Below are positions 52,525 to 61,459 of a stretch of 64,000 nucleotides of DNA, one piece after another. The notes under the pieces are model-generated. The model searched no databases, was not told the origin of the DNA, and was given only the letters and a program-made list of their open reading frames with translations. The position numbers were made by a program, and so were the translations under genes. The stretch's first letter is position 1, and each line of letters starts with the position of its first letter. Where the stretch lies: NCBI GenBank assembly GCA_964484195.1, contig CAZAER010000010.1:62001-126000 (forward strand). Reading direction: 5' to 3'. The DNA comes from JALHOP01 sp964484195 (GTDB lineage Bacteria > Myxococcota > XYA12-FULL-58-9 > JALHOP01).

Positions 52525-52821
52525 CTAGGCTCGCACCACCTCGACGTGGCGACCCAGGACGCGCAAGGTGACCGGAATCTTAGCGCCGGTCACGAGGGTG
52601 ACGATTCCTACGTGGTCGCCCTCTTTCATCTTGGGCAGCCCGACCCACCACGCATCGAGTTGCTTTGCGGGATAGGCTTTGCCGGCGACCGTGAGCGAGC
52701 GAACGTGCGCGGGCCAGTTACGGCCGAGGCTCACGGTCATGTACGCTTCTTTGGGCTTCTGAGCGGTGGTGGACGTTTGCACTGCGATGGCGGCAGCGCT
52801 TGGAAGTGCTGAGATAAACAT
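52525..52821 (-). CDS. Small exported protein of unknown function
   Basis: 98 residues. The N-terminus MFISALPSAAAIAVQTSTTA looks like a short, weak signal sequence. The remainder (YMTVSLGRNWPAHVRSLTV, then WWVGLPKMKEGDHVGIVTLV) is predicted to be mostly beta-strand. I recognise no family. It sits downstream of the NodB deacetylase gene on the same strand, separated by 127 bases, and ends at a strong hairpin, which supports a real gene. Codon-position composition is consistent with coding, but its shortness keeps confidence low. Confidence 0.5.
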   Translation of the reverse strand: MFISALPSAAAIAVQTSTTAQKPKEAYMTVSLGRNWPAHVRSLTVAGKAYPAKQLDAWWVGLPKMKEGDHVGIVTLVTGAKIPVTLRVLGRHVEVVRA

Positions 52822-52948
52822 TGGATGGCTCTGAGAGAAAATAAGGTGGGAAAAAACGACGTGTCGATTGTCGCGGTGATCGTCACACCGTTGTGCGCTT
52901 CGTCGCAGCCCGGCCGTGCCGCTTCAACACGCTGCGTTGTGATCGGAC

Positions 52949-53761
52949 TTACCGTTGGCTGCGCGCAGAGTCGCGGACGTACTTGCCGATGACGCCCACC
53001 GGCGCGACCCAAAAGCCGTTTTTCGGATTCTTCAGATAAGGCAGGAGGCGCTCGAGGGTCGCGGTCTTCGTCGTCTGGAAGCCGTCTTTGTTCATCTCGT
53101 GGCCCGCGAAGATGACCCACTTGCCGTCGCGGCGCGCCTCCTCGAGTTGCGGCACGAGCTCGTCGAATGTCTTGCCGTCGATCTCGTGTGAGACCGCCTG
53201 TGCGACGTCGACGAGACGCGGGTTGTTCGCCCAATCATTGCGCCACAAGCGTCCGACGACGAAGTGCGACGCGATGAACGGAATGAAGCTGCGCGTATCG
53301 ACGCCGCGCCCGACCGACGAGTTGCCGCAGGGGTAAGCAAACACGGAGGGCAGAACCCCGAGCATCACCTGGATGCGCTCGTTGGCCGTCGTGATCTCGC
53401 TCTGAATCCTCGCGAGCGAGTAGTCCTCGAGGGCCTTCTGCTCGGCAAAATCGAGGTTCCCCGTGCACGGGTGATTGAGCGTGTGATTGCCAATCTCGTG
53501 GCCGCTCGCCGCTGCCTTCTTCCAACCTTCGACGTGTTTGGCGGCGTTGTCGGGGATGATGAAGAAGGTCGCTTTGACGCCGAATTTATCCAGCAGCGGG
53601 ATGCCAACCGGGACTTGGCTGTCGCGCGCGTCGTCCCAGCTCAGGCTCACAGCGGCTTGGCGACCGTCAGGCCAAGTGAATGGACCGGCCGTGGCGCTAG
53701 CAGATGCGAGCGAGAGGGTGAGCACGACGAGCAGCTGCGTTACGACGTTCCCACTGCGCAT
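52949..53761 (-). CDS. Exported polysaccharide deacetylase (NodB domain)
   Basis: 270 residues from the ATG at 53761, where AGGGTGAGC lies just upstream; a GTG two codons earlier is possible. The signal peptide is VVTQLLVVLTLSLASASATA. The NodB domain begins AAVSLSWDDARDSQVP, giving the catalytic Asp pair, and HEIGNHTLNHP holds the two zinc His. Later motifs are PSVFAYPCGNSS and WVIFAGHEM, which supplies the final His. It removes acetyl groups from an N- or O-acetylated glycan in the periplasm or outside. It lies between two polysaccharide-type lipoprotein genes, 30 bases after the beta-helix lipoprotein gene on the same strand, which suggests a shared surface-glycan role. Confidence 0.9.
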   Translation of the reverse strand: MRSGNVVTQLLVVLTLSLASASATAGPFTWPDGRQAAVSLSWDDARDSQVPVGIPLLDKFGVKATFFIIPDNAAKHVEGWKKAAASGHEIGNHTLNHPCTGNLDFAEQKALEDYSLARIQSEITTANERIQVMLGVLPSVFAYPCGNSSVGRGVDTRSFIPFIASHFVVGRLWRNDWANNPRLVDVAQAVSHEIDGKTFDELVPQLEEARRDGKWVIFAGHEMNKDGFQTTKTATLERLLPYLKNPKNGFWVAPVGVIGKYVRDSARSQR

Positions 53762-53791
53762 GCTCACCCTCGCCTCGTAGCTGTTGGACCC

Positions 53792-55588
53792 TCAGGGATT
53801 GATGGTGACCCCGTCGGACCTCTTGTTGTTGCTCCAGACATTACCCGAGCCGCTGGACCAGTACGCGACCGGGCCCCAGTAGCCAACGTTCGGCCAGACA
53901 TCCGTGCCGAAAATGTTGTTGGTCACCGTGATGTCGTGCTGTCCAGGAACGCCGCCGTAGAACGTGTAGCCGCCACCGGCGAGGTAGTTGGAGTCGATGG
54001 TCACGAACTGGGCCACACCACCACCCCACGTGCCCAGGTTGATCGTTCCCGTCTGATCGGACGCGAGAATGATCTTGTTACGAGCGATGACCATCCCGTT
54101 GTTGTTTCCGGGGGCCTGCAGTCCGTCGTTGTGGGCGCCGTCGAACATCCAGAACTGGTCGACGACGTTTTCGACGATCTGATGGTTTTTTCCGCCCATC
54201 GAAAACCCGTCGCCGGTTCGCCACACATGATTGCGGCAATAGGTGTTGCCAACGCTGTTGTCGGCCACGATGCCAAAGTCTGCGCCGTTGTTGGCATCGA
54301 CGCCCCCCACTTCCGAGTAGAGCAGGTAGGTCGGCGCTGCTCCCGAGCGCGTGAAGATGCCCCAGTATCCGCTGCTACGGATCTTGCTTCCGCGAATGAC
54401 CAGGGGTTGGGTCGCGTAGACGTCCAGGCCTCCCGAGATGTTGACCCCCTCGATCAGCAGGTGTGGTCCGCTAATGCTGACACCGCACTCGTACGTTGCT
54501 GATTGATTGATTTGTCGAATGTACGGTGCGGACGACGCGTCGTAGATCCCGGCGCCCGACCCACTCGTGAAGCTGGTGATGCCGATGGCTGCCGGTCCAA
54601 CCATGGCAAGCGTGAGGTCTTTTCCGTGGATCAGTGTCGAGCTTGGCGGTGGTGGAGGAGGAGGTGGCGGCGGCGGAGGTGGCGAGCTCGCCGAGGTCAC
54701 CACGTTGCACAGCGAGGACGCTCCCGAGGCGCTATCGATGATGTTGATCGTGTCGAGCTCGCTCACGCTCGCTTGCGTCGCGCGAAATGGATAGTCCGAC
54801 GCCAGGGTGACTTTGCTTCCGCCAGCGGGAGTCACGTAGTAGTCGGCCACGTGCGCACCGACGTCGACGTCAATCGTGAAACGATAGCTGGTGCCAGCCG
54901 CGTAGCTGACAGCGTTGTCGTACTGATAGCCGCCGGTGCTACCGTTCATGGCTTCGATGCTGCCGCTTCCGCCAAAGCGGACAATCACCGCGAGGCTCGC
55001 GTAGTCCGACGCTGGTCCGCTCGACAAACCGATCACCAAGTCGTCCGTGGCCCCGATGCCCGGAGTCGCGTCGAAGGAGATCTGGAACGTGCCGCTTTGG
55101 CCAGCGGAGAGTGCCTTTGCCGCCCAAGTGTCGGTGTCCGGGCACGCGCATCCGTTCCCACACGTGCTCGGAGGCGCGGCGCTCTCTGCGACCGAAATCG
55201 AGAGCCCCTTCGAAGCGGACGTGGAGAGGACGTCACGAACCGCCAACGTGAAGCTCGAGGTCCCGGCGGTCACGGGCGTGCCCGAGATGATACCTGTCGT
55301 GCCGTCGAGGGTGAGTCCTGCCGGTAAGACACCGGCAGCAACCGACCAGCGGTACGGCGCCCTGCCTCCGACCGCCGTCAGCGTTGCCGAGTACGCAACC
55401 CCTTCTTCGGCGCTCGGTAAGGCCGTGGTGGCGATGTCGAGAGCGCAGCGGTAGCGCCGGCAACGTCGCACCGCGTCTTGATCGACGTCGACGGCGATCG
55501 CGTCATCGGGATCGACCCCACCGCTGACTTCGCCGCAGGCCTGCAGCAGGCCCGTGGCGATAAAAAACAGTAAACTAGTCCGTCGCAT
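53792..55588 (-). CDS. Modular lipoprotein: Ig-like domain, polyproline linker, right-handed beta-helix
   Basis: 598 residues from the ATG at 55588, preceded by AAGGAG. MRRTSLLFFIATGLLQAC is a lipoprotein signal. Residues about 50-130 are a putative Ig (He_PIG) module: ATLTAVGGRAPYRWSVAAG and LTLDGTTGIISGTP. A Ser/Gly-rich jelly-roll segment follows at about 145-300, then a linker of about 12 prolines. The C-terminal 270 residues are a parallel beta-helix with LLIEGVNISGGLDVY, HNDGLQAPGNNNGMVIARN and FVTIDSNYLAGGG, typical of polysaccharide lyases or binding proteins. The plan (lipid anchor, Ig-like module, polyproline, C-terminal glycan module) matches the lipoprotein at 50602. Confidence 0.82.
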   Translation of the reverse strand: MRRTSLLFFIATGLLQACGEVSGGVDPDDAIAVDVDQDAVRRCRRYRCALDIATTALPSAEEGVAYSATLTAVGGRAPYRWSVAAGVLPAGLTLDGTTGIISGTPVTAGTSSFTLAVRDVLSTSASKGLSISVAESAAPPSTCGNGCACPDTDTWAAKALSAGQSGTFQISFDATPGIGATDDLVIGLSSGPASDYASLAVIVRFGGSGSIEAMNGSTGGYQYDNAVSYAAGTSYRFTIDVDVGAHVADYYVTPAGGSKVTLASDYPFRATQASVSELDTINIIDSASGASSLCNVVTSASSPPPPPPPPPPPPPSSTLIHGKDLTLAMVGPAAIGITSFTSGSGAGIYDASSAPYIRQINQSATYECGVSISGPHLLIEGVNISGGLDVYATQPLVIRGSKIRSSGYWGIFTRSGAAPTYLLYSEVGGVDANNGADFGIVADNSVGNTYCRNHVWRTGDGFSMGGKNHQIVENVVDQFWMFDGAHNDGLQAPGNNNGMVIARNKIILASDQTGTINLGTWGGGVAQFVTIDSNYLAGGGYTFYGGVPGQHDITVTNNIFGTDVWPNVGYWGPVAYWSSGSGNVWSNNKRSDGVTINP

Positions 55589-55683
55589 GGGAGGCTCCTT
55601 GCCGAGTGTGGGGCACCATTGCCCACAGACCCACGTTGACGGGTTGGTGTCCGGAAATGGGCACGACTGGACACACACTGTTG
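55589..55683. promoter_or_regulatory. Divergent region between two beta-helix lipoprotein genes
   Basis: These 95 bases separate head-to-head lipoprotein genes of the same fold type, so a shared control region is likely. I see no clear operator. Confidence 0.35.
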
Positions 55684-56706
55684 ATGTCTCACCCAATCAG
55701 GCTCGTTTTGTTGCTCTACGCGCTATCCGCCTGCAGCCGCACTGACGTCGTCGACATTCGCCGCGCGCCCGAGAATGGAGACGACGACGTGCCGCCGGTC
55801 ATCGCGAGCGGCGACGATGTCGGCCCGGCGAACACCGGGTTCTCGGGGTACATCGACCCTGATCTGGATCGGCCGCTCACTGAAAGCGATCTGGTCCCAT
55901 GCACGAACAGCATGCTCACGACACCAGGCGCCGTCGTCGAGCGCTGTCGCTTCACCGATACCGCAGTGATCGGAGCCGATGACATCACCCTGCGTGGCTG
56001 CCTGGTGGACATGGGCGGCGGCGGCCAAGACACGCTCAGCATCGACATTCCCGACGGTCGCTCCAACGTCCGGGTCGAGTACTGCACGGTGCGCGTCAAC
56101 GCCGGCTCGTCTGGGTGGGTCGGCATCAACGTGCGGTCGGCGACCGACTCGGTCATCGAGCACAACGACATCTCGGGCATGCAACAAGGGATGGTCGACA
56201 ACGGCACCGACAGCATCGTGCGCTACAACTTCATGCACGACTTCGCCTGGGACGATTCTCCGGGGGGAAGCGGCAACTGCATCTCCGTCTACGACGGCGA
56301 CAATCACACCATCGTCGCGAATCGCCTCGTCTATCCGCCGCGGGTCAACTTCTGCATCGACTTGTCGCCATTTTCGTCTGGCGCCCAGGTCGATGGTGTC
56401 ACCGTCGAGAACAATTTCATCGATGGCGGCAACTACCACCTCGGCATGGGCAGCTCGGTAGCGAACGCCGGGCCGTACAACGTGCGCGTCTTGAACAACC
56501 GCTTTGGCGGACACACGAATCCCGCCTTTGCGCGTTACGCGACGTTCAACAACTCCCAAGGACAACCGGTGGTCGAGACCGCCGCCGAGCTCTCGGCGAA
56601 CCCCGAGGCCGTCCTCTGGCCAACGACCGGGCAAGACGTGAACACATGGAGCGAGTGCTCGGACTTGATTCCTGATCGCACCGGCCAGGTCGTCGCGGCC
56701 GACTGA
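55684..56706 (+). CDS. Right-handed beta-helix lipoprotein
   Basis: 340 residues from ATG 55684. MSHPIRLVLLLYALSAC is a lipoprotein signal with lipobox LSAC. After an acidic linker (ENGDDDVPPVIASGDD), residues about 75-300 form a parallel beta-helix: ITLRGCLVDMGGGGQDTLS, VRVEYCTVRVNAG, SVIEHNDISGMQQGMVDNG and VTVENNFIDGGNYHLGM. Paired cysteines (C75, C90, C105 region) may brace the coils. The fold fits a pectate lyase-like or glycan-binding protein, but no catalytic Arg/Lys set is certain. It is divergent from the modular beta-helix lipoprotein and probably belongs to the same surface-polysaccharide locus. Confidence 0.78.
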   Translation: MSHPIRLVLLLYALSACSRTDVVDIRRAPENGDDDVPPVIASGDDVGPANTGFSGYIDPDLDRPLTESDLVPCTNSMLTTPGAVVERCRFTDTAVIGADDITLRGCLVDMGGGGQDTLSIDIPDGRSNVRVEYCTVRVNAGSSGWVGINVRSATDSVIEHNDISGMQQGMVDNGTDSIVRYNFMHDFAWDDSPGGSGNCISVYDGDNHTIVANRLVYPPRVNFCIDLSPFSSGAQVDGVTVENNFIDGGNYHLGMGSSVANAGPYNVRVLNNRFGGHTNPAFARYATFNNSQGQPVVETAAELSANPEAVLWPTTGQDVNTWSECSDLIPDRTGQVVAAD

Positions 56707-56736
56707 CACCGCTGGCTCGGCGGCTGCACTCCAGTC

Positions 56737-59700
56737 CTACCGCTGCGTCGGACGCCGGGACGGCCACGCCCTGATCTCGAGCACCACCGGGTCGCCCTTG
56801 TTGGTCTTCAGCTCGAGACGTTGCGGATCGCCGCGCGGGTCCATGCGAACCTTGGCCTGCACTCCACCCAGGTAGTCGTCGGAGGTGACATCGGAATCGT
56901 AGAAGTCGACTTTCACCTCTTGGTTCCGGAGACGAGCACCCTCGACCACCCCTAGGTTCCGCGCGTCGTTGGAGTAGGTGATGCGCTCGCCACCCGCTGC
57001 GGTGACCACGTCGGATCGCTCGCCGCCATGGACGCGATAGTAGACTTCGCCCTGCCCGGACCGATCGCCTGTATCCGCGAGCTGCGCTGAGATCACACGA
57101 ACGCCGTACACGTAGTGCTTCGGATCGGTGGGGTTGAACGCGGCACCGACGCTCTTCTCGACGATGCGGTCGAGGATCGCGAACGTGTGTTTGAAGCGCG
57201 CGCGAACCGCCGCTTCGAACGGGGTTCCGAGCGCGCCGCGCCAGGCGCTGTAGGTCTCACCGAAGTGTTCGTGCCAGTCTGTTTCTGCGTACTCGGAGAC
57301 GCTGGCACCGTCGAGAGCACTAGCCGCTTTCCAATCGGCCCACTTGGGCCCGGTGGTGTCTGCTCCCAACAACTCGAACGCGACGCGATGCCCCACCTCG
57401 TGGACCAAGACCCCCGCGACCGTCTCCGGCTTGGTCATATTCATTGCCGATGAGATCAACGTGATCACCTGATCGGCGCTATTTGTGTAGCCCTGCACAG
57501 CCCGTTGCGGCGTGGGTTGCTGATGCTCGACAACGAGCGTGCCAAGGTGTTGGCGAACGTCTGGTGGCAGCATGGCGACGGCTCGAGTCAGCGTCTCGAG
57601 CGTCATCGAACCCTCGGGTGGCGCGCTCACCGGCGTGACCACCGGGATCGTTTGATCGTCCACTTGCAGGTAGTGCCAAGTAGCAGGCGCTTCGTCCCGC
57701 TTGCCGCTAGCCCGGAAACGAAAGAGTGCGGTTTGCCCTGAAGCGACGACGGAGGTGCGGGCGCATTCGGTGCCTAGATGCGCGCCGCAGCGTGCATCCC
57801 AGCGCGAGCCCATCGCATCGTAGGGCTTGCTCGTGCTCAAATGATGCACGGCCTTGTTGAGGAGGCCGCGGTCACGCTTCTTCAACGCCCTTTCAATCAC
57901 GGGCAAGCCGATGACTGGGTCGGCGCTCAGGATGAGCCCGCGAGCCGCTGCCGAGTTTGCGTCGCTGCCAACCTGCTGGTCCAACTCGGCAAGCGCGAGC
58001 CTCCGCCGCGCGGTCCATGGGTCTAGCGGAATCGGAGCGCTGGCTGCCTCGTAGTGGCGAATGTTCGCGCCGTTGGCACGCGCGATGTTGAGCGGATCCT
58101 CCGCGAGCCAGGCGCGGTATGCGGGCTCGTCGTCGGGGCGCGCCGAGAGCACCTTGATCCATTGCTGCGGCGGACCCTCCTCGCCGAGAGAAATCGAGCT
58201 CTTTCCGTCGACCTCTCTGATGCCCGCACCGTAGCCACTGCTGCTCGAGATCGTGTCGATCGCCGAGAAGTCACGCGGGTACTTGATCGAGGCCATGACC
58301 TCTTTGAAGCGACCGAGCGCGTCGCCGACATACAGGTAGCCGGCGAAAGCATGACGCCGCGCGAACGATGCTCTATAGCGTACGAGCGCGTTGTACTCGA
58401 CTTCACTGCGCTGCTTTTCACTCAGCGGATGATCGCGCAGAAAAGCTCGATACGCCGGCTCGGCGTCGGGATCGCGCGACAACGCGGCGATCATGGCTTC
58501 GGGGGCCGCGCCCTCCACGAGGGTCACGACTCCGCCCTCGTCGGTGGACGATATCGCGTAGCTCGAGGTGCTTCGAATCTGCGAGACTTTCGCGAAGTCG
58601 ATGGGCTTCTCTACGAGAGCGAGCGCTGCGCGGAGTCGGCGATGCTCGTCGCCTGTGAGCCGAATGGTCGCTCCGTTAGCGCGCGCCACGTTGAGAGGGT
58701 CGGCCGCGAGCCAAGCTCGATATGCGGGCTCGTCCTCGGGGCGAGCCGAGAGCACCTTGATCCAATGCTCCGGCGCAGTGGCGGTCCCGAGATAGACGGT
58801 GTTCCTTCCACTGGCGCTATCACTGAGCACGCGATTGCTGCCCAAGGAGGAGATGGAGTCGACCGTGGAGAAGTCGCGCGGGTACTTGACCGACGCCATC
58901 ACCTTCTTGAAGCTCGCGATCGTGTCGGCATCGAAGTACAGTCTGCCGCGGAATCCGTAGCGCTGCGCTAGCTGTCTTCTATAGCGATCGTTCTCGATGG
59001 GCTCGAGCTCGCGCCGCTGCTCGTCCGTCAGAGGATGCTCGCGCAGATACGCTTGATATGCTGGCTCGGCGTCGGGGTCGCGCGAGAGCGCCGTCAGCAG
59101 TGCGGCAGGCGGAGCGTTATCGACGAGTCGCATGGCTCCCCTGTCGTCCGTGGCGGACAACGCATATCTCGAAGTACTGCGAATCTCGGAGACGTTCGCA
59201 AAATCGATGGGGTGTTGCACCAACGCGAGAGCCGCGCGCAGGCGCTCCATGGCGCCGCTCGAAAGCTGGATGGAAGCTCCATTTCCGCGCGCGGCGTTGA
59301 GCGGATCGGCGGCAAGCCAGGCCTGGTATATCGGTTCATCGTCCGGGCGCGCCGAGAGCGTTTTGATCCAAAGCTCGGGAGGACTGTCGCGCCCCAAGTA
59401 CATCGTGTTCTTGCCGCGATAGCGGTCGATGTTAACGCCACTCCCGATGCTCGAATAGATGGCGTCGATCGTGGAGAAGTCGCGTGGGTGGCGCAGCGAC
59501 GCCATGACATTCTTGAACGCTTCGAGCGCTTCGCGGTCCACGAAGAAGTTGCCGGAGAACCCGTAGCGCTGCGACATGACTTTGCGATAGTCCGCAGTCT
59601 CGGTTTCAGTCGCGGCAGGGTCGGTGCGCAGCTGTGGCGGTGGGAGCGACCAGCGCTTGCTCGCGTCGGCGACTCTACCGATGGCTTTCTCGACCCTGCG

Positions 59701-59823
59701 TGCCGGTAGGCCGGGAAGTCGGACCGTCGTCAGCGCCGGGGGCCGCGCAGGCAGGTCAGATGCAAGCGTGCCAACGCCCTGCCCTAGACCGGTCTGCACC
59801 ACAGCTGTCCCGCCTATCGCCAT
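56737..59823 (-). CDS. Putative metalloprotease toxin with five internal modules and C2-like tail
   Basis: 1028 residues; GAGAGG precedes the ATG. There is no signal peptide. Residues 85-578 hold five modules of about 90 residues in the order a-b-a-b-a, each ending in a WIKxLSARPDDEPAYxAWLxxDPL-like helix pair. A linker follows, then the gluzincin core GVLVHEVGHRVAFELL with HEVGH at 808-812. About 45 residues later DWHEHFGETYSAW gives a likely Glu ligand, the spacing of anthrax lethal factor-like proteases. The C-terminus (about 955-1020) has VKVDFYDSDVTSDDYLGGV, a C2-like calcium/lipid motif. It may be a cytotoxic effector; the target is unknown. It is divergent from the HExxxH gene at 59959. 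Confidence 0.75.
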   Translation of the reverse strand: MAIGGTAVVQTGLGQGVGTLASDLPARPPALTTVRLPGLPARRVEKAIGRVADASKRWSLPPPQLRTDPAATETETADYRKVMSQRYGFSGNFFVDREALEAFKNVMASLRHPRDFSTIDAIYSSIGSGVNIDRYRGKNTMYLGRDSPPELWIKTLSARPDDEPIYQAWLAADPLNAARGNGASIQLSSGAMERLRAALALVQHPIDFANVSEIRSTSRYALSATDDRGAMRLVDNAPPAALLTALSRDPDAEPAYQAYLREHPLTDEQRRELEPIENDRYRRQLAQRYGFRGRLYFDADTIASFKKVMASVKYPRDFSTVDSISSLGSNRVLSDSASGRNTVYLGTATAPEHWIKVLSARPEDEPAYRAWLAADPLNVARANGATIRLTGDEHRRLRAALALVEKPIDFAKVSQIRSTSSYAISSTDEGGVVTLVEGAAPEAMIAALSRDPDAEPAYRAFLRDHPLSEKQRSEVEYNALVRYRASFARRHAFAGYLYVGDALGRFKEVMASIKYPRDFSAIDTISSSSGYGAGIREVDGKSSISLGEEGPPQQWIKVLSARPDDEPAYRAWLAEDPLNIARANGANIRHYEAASAPIPLDPWTARRRLALAELDQQVGSDANSAAARGLILSADPVIGLPVIERALKKRDRGLLNKAVHHLSTSKPYDAMGSRWDARCGAHLGTECARTSVVASGQTALFRFRASGKRDEAPATWHYLQVDDQTIPVVTPVSAPPEGSMTLETLTRAVAMLPPDVRQHLGTLVVEHQQPTPQRAVQGYTNSADQVITLISSAMNMTKPETVAGVLVHEVGHRVAFELLGADTTGPKWADWKAASALDGASVSEYAETDWHEHFGETYSAWRGALGTPFEAAVRARFKHTFAILDRIVEKSVGAAFNPTDPKHYVYGVRVISAQLADTGDRSGQGEVYYRVHGGERSDVVTAAGGERITYSNDARNLGVVEGARLRNQEVKVDFYDSDVTSDDYLGGVQAKVRMDPRGDPQRLELKTNKGDPVVLEIRAWPSRRPTQR
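58090..59571 (-). repeat. Five 90-residue internal repeats in the metalloprotease-like protein
   Basis: Modules lie at residues 85-175 (a1), 180-265 (b1), 286-377 (a2), 382-467 (b2) and 488-578 (a3). Type a opens with YGFxGxxYxD and contains FKxVMASxxYPRDFSxxD; type b opens with NGAxIxL and contains LRAALALVxxPIDFxxVSxIRST. The two types are themselves related, so the array arose by duplication of one module, then of the pair. Confidence 0.85.
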
Positions 59824-59958
59824 CGCCCTCTCGCAAAGACCGAGCTGTATCGTCGTTCGTGTCTACCGTTATCGGGCGGCGGGCTCGGATGTTGCGTGAC
59901 CGTTGTCGCCCCTAGGCGCTCCATGGCTAGTTTGGGGCGATTTGGGCTATCCTGCGCC
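59824..59958. promoter_or_regulatory. Divergent region between two metalloprotease-like genes
   Basis: These 135 bases lie between head-to-head starts of the two protease-like genes and probably hold a common control region. If translation of the plus-strand gene begins further upstream (ATG at 59896 or 59923) the region is shorter. No operator is evident. Confidence 0.35.
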
Positions 59959-61398
59959 ATGGCCCGCGTAACGCCGAAAGTGGAGCCGCGACGCGTCGTC
60001 GGGCCAACGCAGGGCGACCCCGCCGTCAAGCCGAGCGTCATCAGCCCGCAGGTGCAAAGCACCGACGCGCACGGCGCCGGGCCTTCGCGCCAGGCACAGG
60101 CGCTCGTCAGAGACAGCAAGCCGGGAGCGACGTTCGCGGCACCGCACGGAACGACCGTGCGCGCGGCGACACTGCAAGCCTGGAAGAGTGACCCCAAAGA
60201 TGCCGTCGCTGACGCCGTTGCGTCGTGCCTTCCAGGCCTAGCGCGTGAAACCATCGTCGAGCTCCTCGACCAACGATGTTTTTCGAGCCTAGCGCGATTG
60301 GTCAGGCGCGAGCTCGACGAGGACGGCAGTAACCTCCCGACCGCTTTGTGGCTCGAGCTCCTCCATGACGCCTCCGCTGTCCATGAGCCCTCTCCAGGAG
60401 TTGCCCGGGCGGCGATGAACCTCGGGATCTACATCTCGGTCATCGATCCCACGTTCGTCGCCGCGAACGGCAAGCTGCCGAGTACGGTCTCCAAGCCCAG
60501 CGACTATGTGGCTCTGCTCGAGCGTGTCGAGACTGGACTCGCTCCCGAGGTGGCCGCGAAAAGCGCGCCGTATCTGCGGATGCTGAACGCCCTGGCGCAG
60601 GCCAAACCGCGAGAGCCGCGTGGCTACGCCGCCATGGTGGCGCATGGTCGAGCGCTGCTTCCGCGCGAGACGGTGCGTGATCTCGAGGCTGTCGCTAAAG
60701 CGGGCAGCGCGGTCACCCCAGCGCTGCGAACGCGAGCGCTCGCTCACTTGCGAGACATCCACGATGGCCTACTCGCCTCGAGCTCATTCTCCAAGGATGC
60801 GGCGGTCGCCCTGCTCGATGCGATTGACTACGATGAAAACGTCCGCTGGATCGTCCAACATCCCCAGGGCCGCGATGCGTATGTCACCGCGGTACGCCTC
60901 GCCGACGGTCAAGGCTTTCGCGGGCTGAAGCGGCTGTTCAGCAGCTCTGGCCTGGGGGCCGACGCGAGCTCACGGGCGCACCACGCGGGCGAGCACTGTG
61001 ACTTGACCGGTGATGCCGGCGCCGAAGTGCTGCTGCACGAAGTCGCGGGGCATGGTGCCGAGCTCGAGAGCAACGCGGTGTTTCATGAAAGCGTTGCCTT
61101 CATGCGCGAACGCGCGCACGGCGAGGTACCGATCGCGCTCCGCGACATCACCGGTGATGCGGACACCTTCGACGCCGACGAGATGGCCCTCGCGGGAAAC
61201 GTCATCGATCCTTACATCCTCAAGCTCTATCCCCACGCCGAGCATGGCGAGCCAGTCGCGACGGAGGTGACAGCAGTGGGTCGCCAGGCGTTCGAGTCAC
61301 CGGACGCGATGATGGCACTCCTCGCGGACCCCGAGTACTTCTACTTCTTGCTGTCAGGGCTGCGGCCGAACCTCGAGAAGCTCCCGTCGACACGGTGA
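59959..61398 (+). CDS. Leaderless protein with HExxxH metal-binding motif
   Basis: 479 residues from ATG 59959; ATGs at 59896 and 59923 are alternatives with no better ribosome site. The first 65 residues are disordered (VEPRRVVGPTQGDPAVKPSV), with no signal peptide. The middle is helical with ARAAMNLGIYISVIDPTF and LAHLRDIHDGLLASSS. EVLLHEVAGHGAELES holds HEVAGH at 360-365. This HExxxH spacing is rare and is known from dipeptidyl peptidase III (HELLGH). About 80 residues on, PVATEVTAVGRQAFE has an E-x-x-A-V-G pattern resembling the third-ligand helix of NleD-type effector proteases. It is probably a zinc protein, perhaps a protease effector. It is divergent from the repeat-containing metalloprotease. 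Confidence 0.65.
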   Translation: MARVTPKVEPRRVVGPTQGDPAVKPSVISPQVQSTDAHGAGPSRQAQALVRDSKPGATFAAPHGTTVRAATLQAWKSDPKDAVADAVASCLPGLARETIVELLDQRCFSSLARLVRRELDEDGSNLPTALWLELLHDASAVHEPSPGVARAAMNLGIYISVIDPTFVAANGKLPSTVSKPSDYVALLERVETGLAPEVAAKSAPYLRMLNALAQAKPREPRGYAAMVAHGRALLPRETVRDLEAVAKAGSAVTPALRTRALAHLRDIHDGLLASSSFSKDAAVALLDAIDYDENVRWIVQHPQGRDAYVTAVRLADGQGFRGLKRLFSSSGLGADASSRAHHAGEHCDLTGDAGAEVLLHEVAGHGAELESNAVFHESVAFMRERAHGEVPIALRDITGDADTFDADEMALAGNVIDPYILKLYPHAEHGEPVATEVTAVGRQAFESPDAMMALLADPEYFYFLLSGLRPNLEKLPSTR

Positions 61399-61459
61399 AT
61401 TCGCGTGTCACTCCCGGAGCGCGCCTAGCTGGCTCCCAACCATGCTAGACAAGTAAGCC

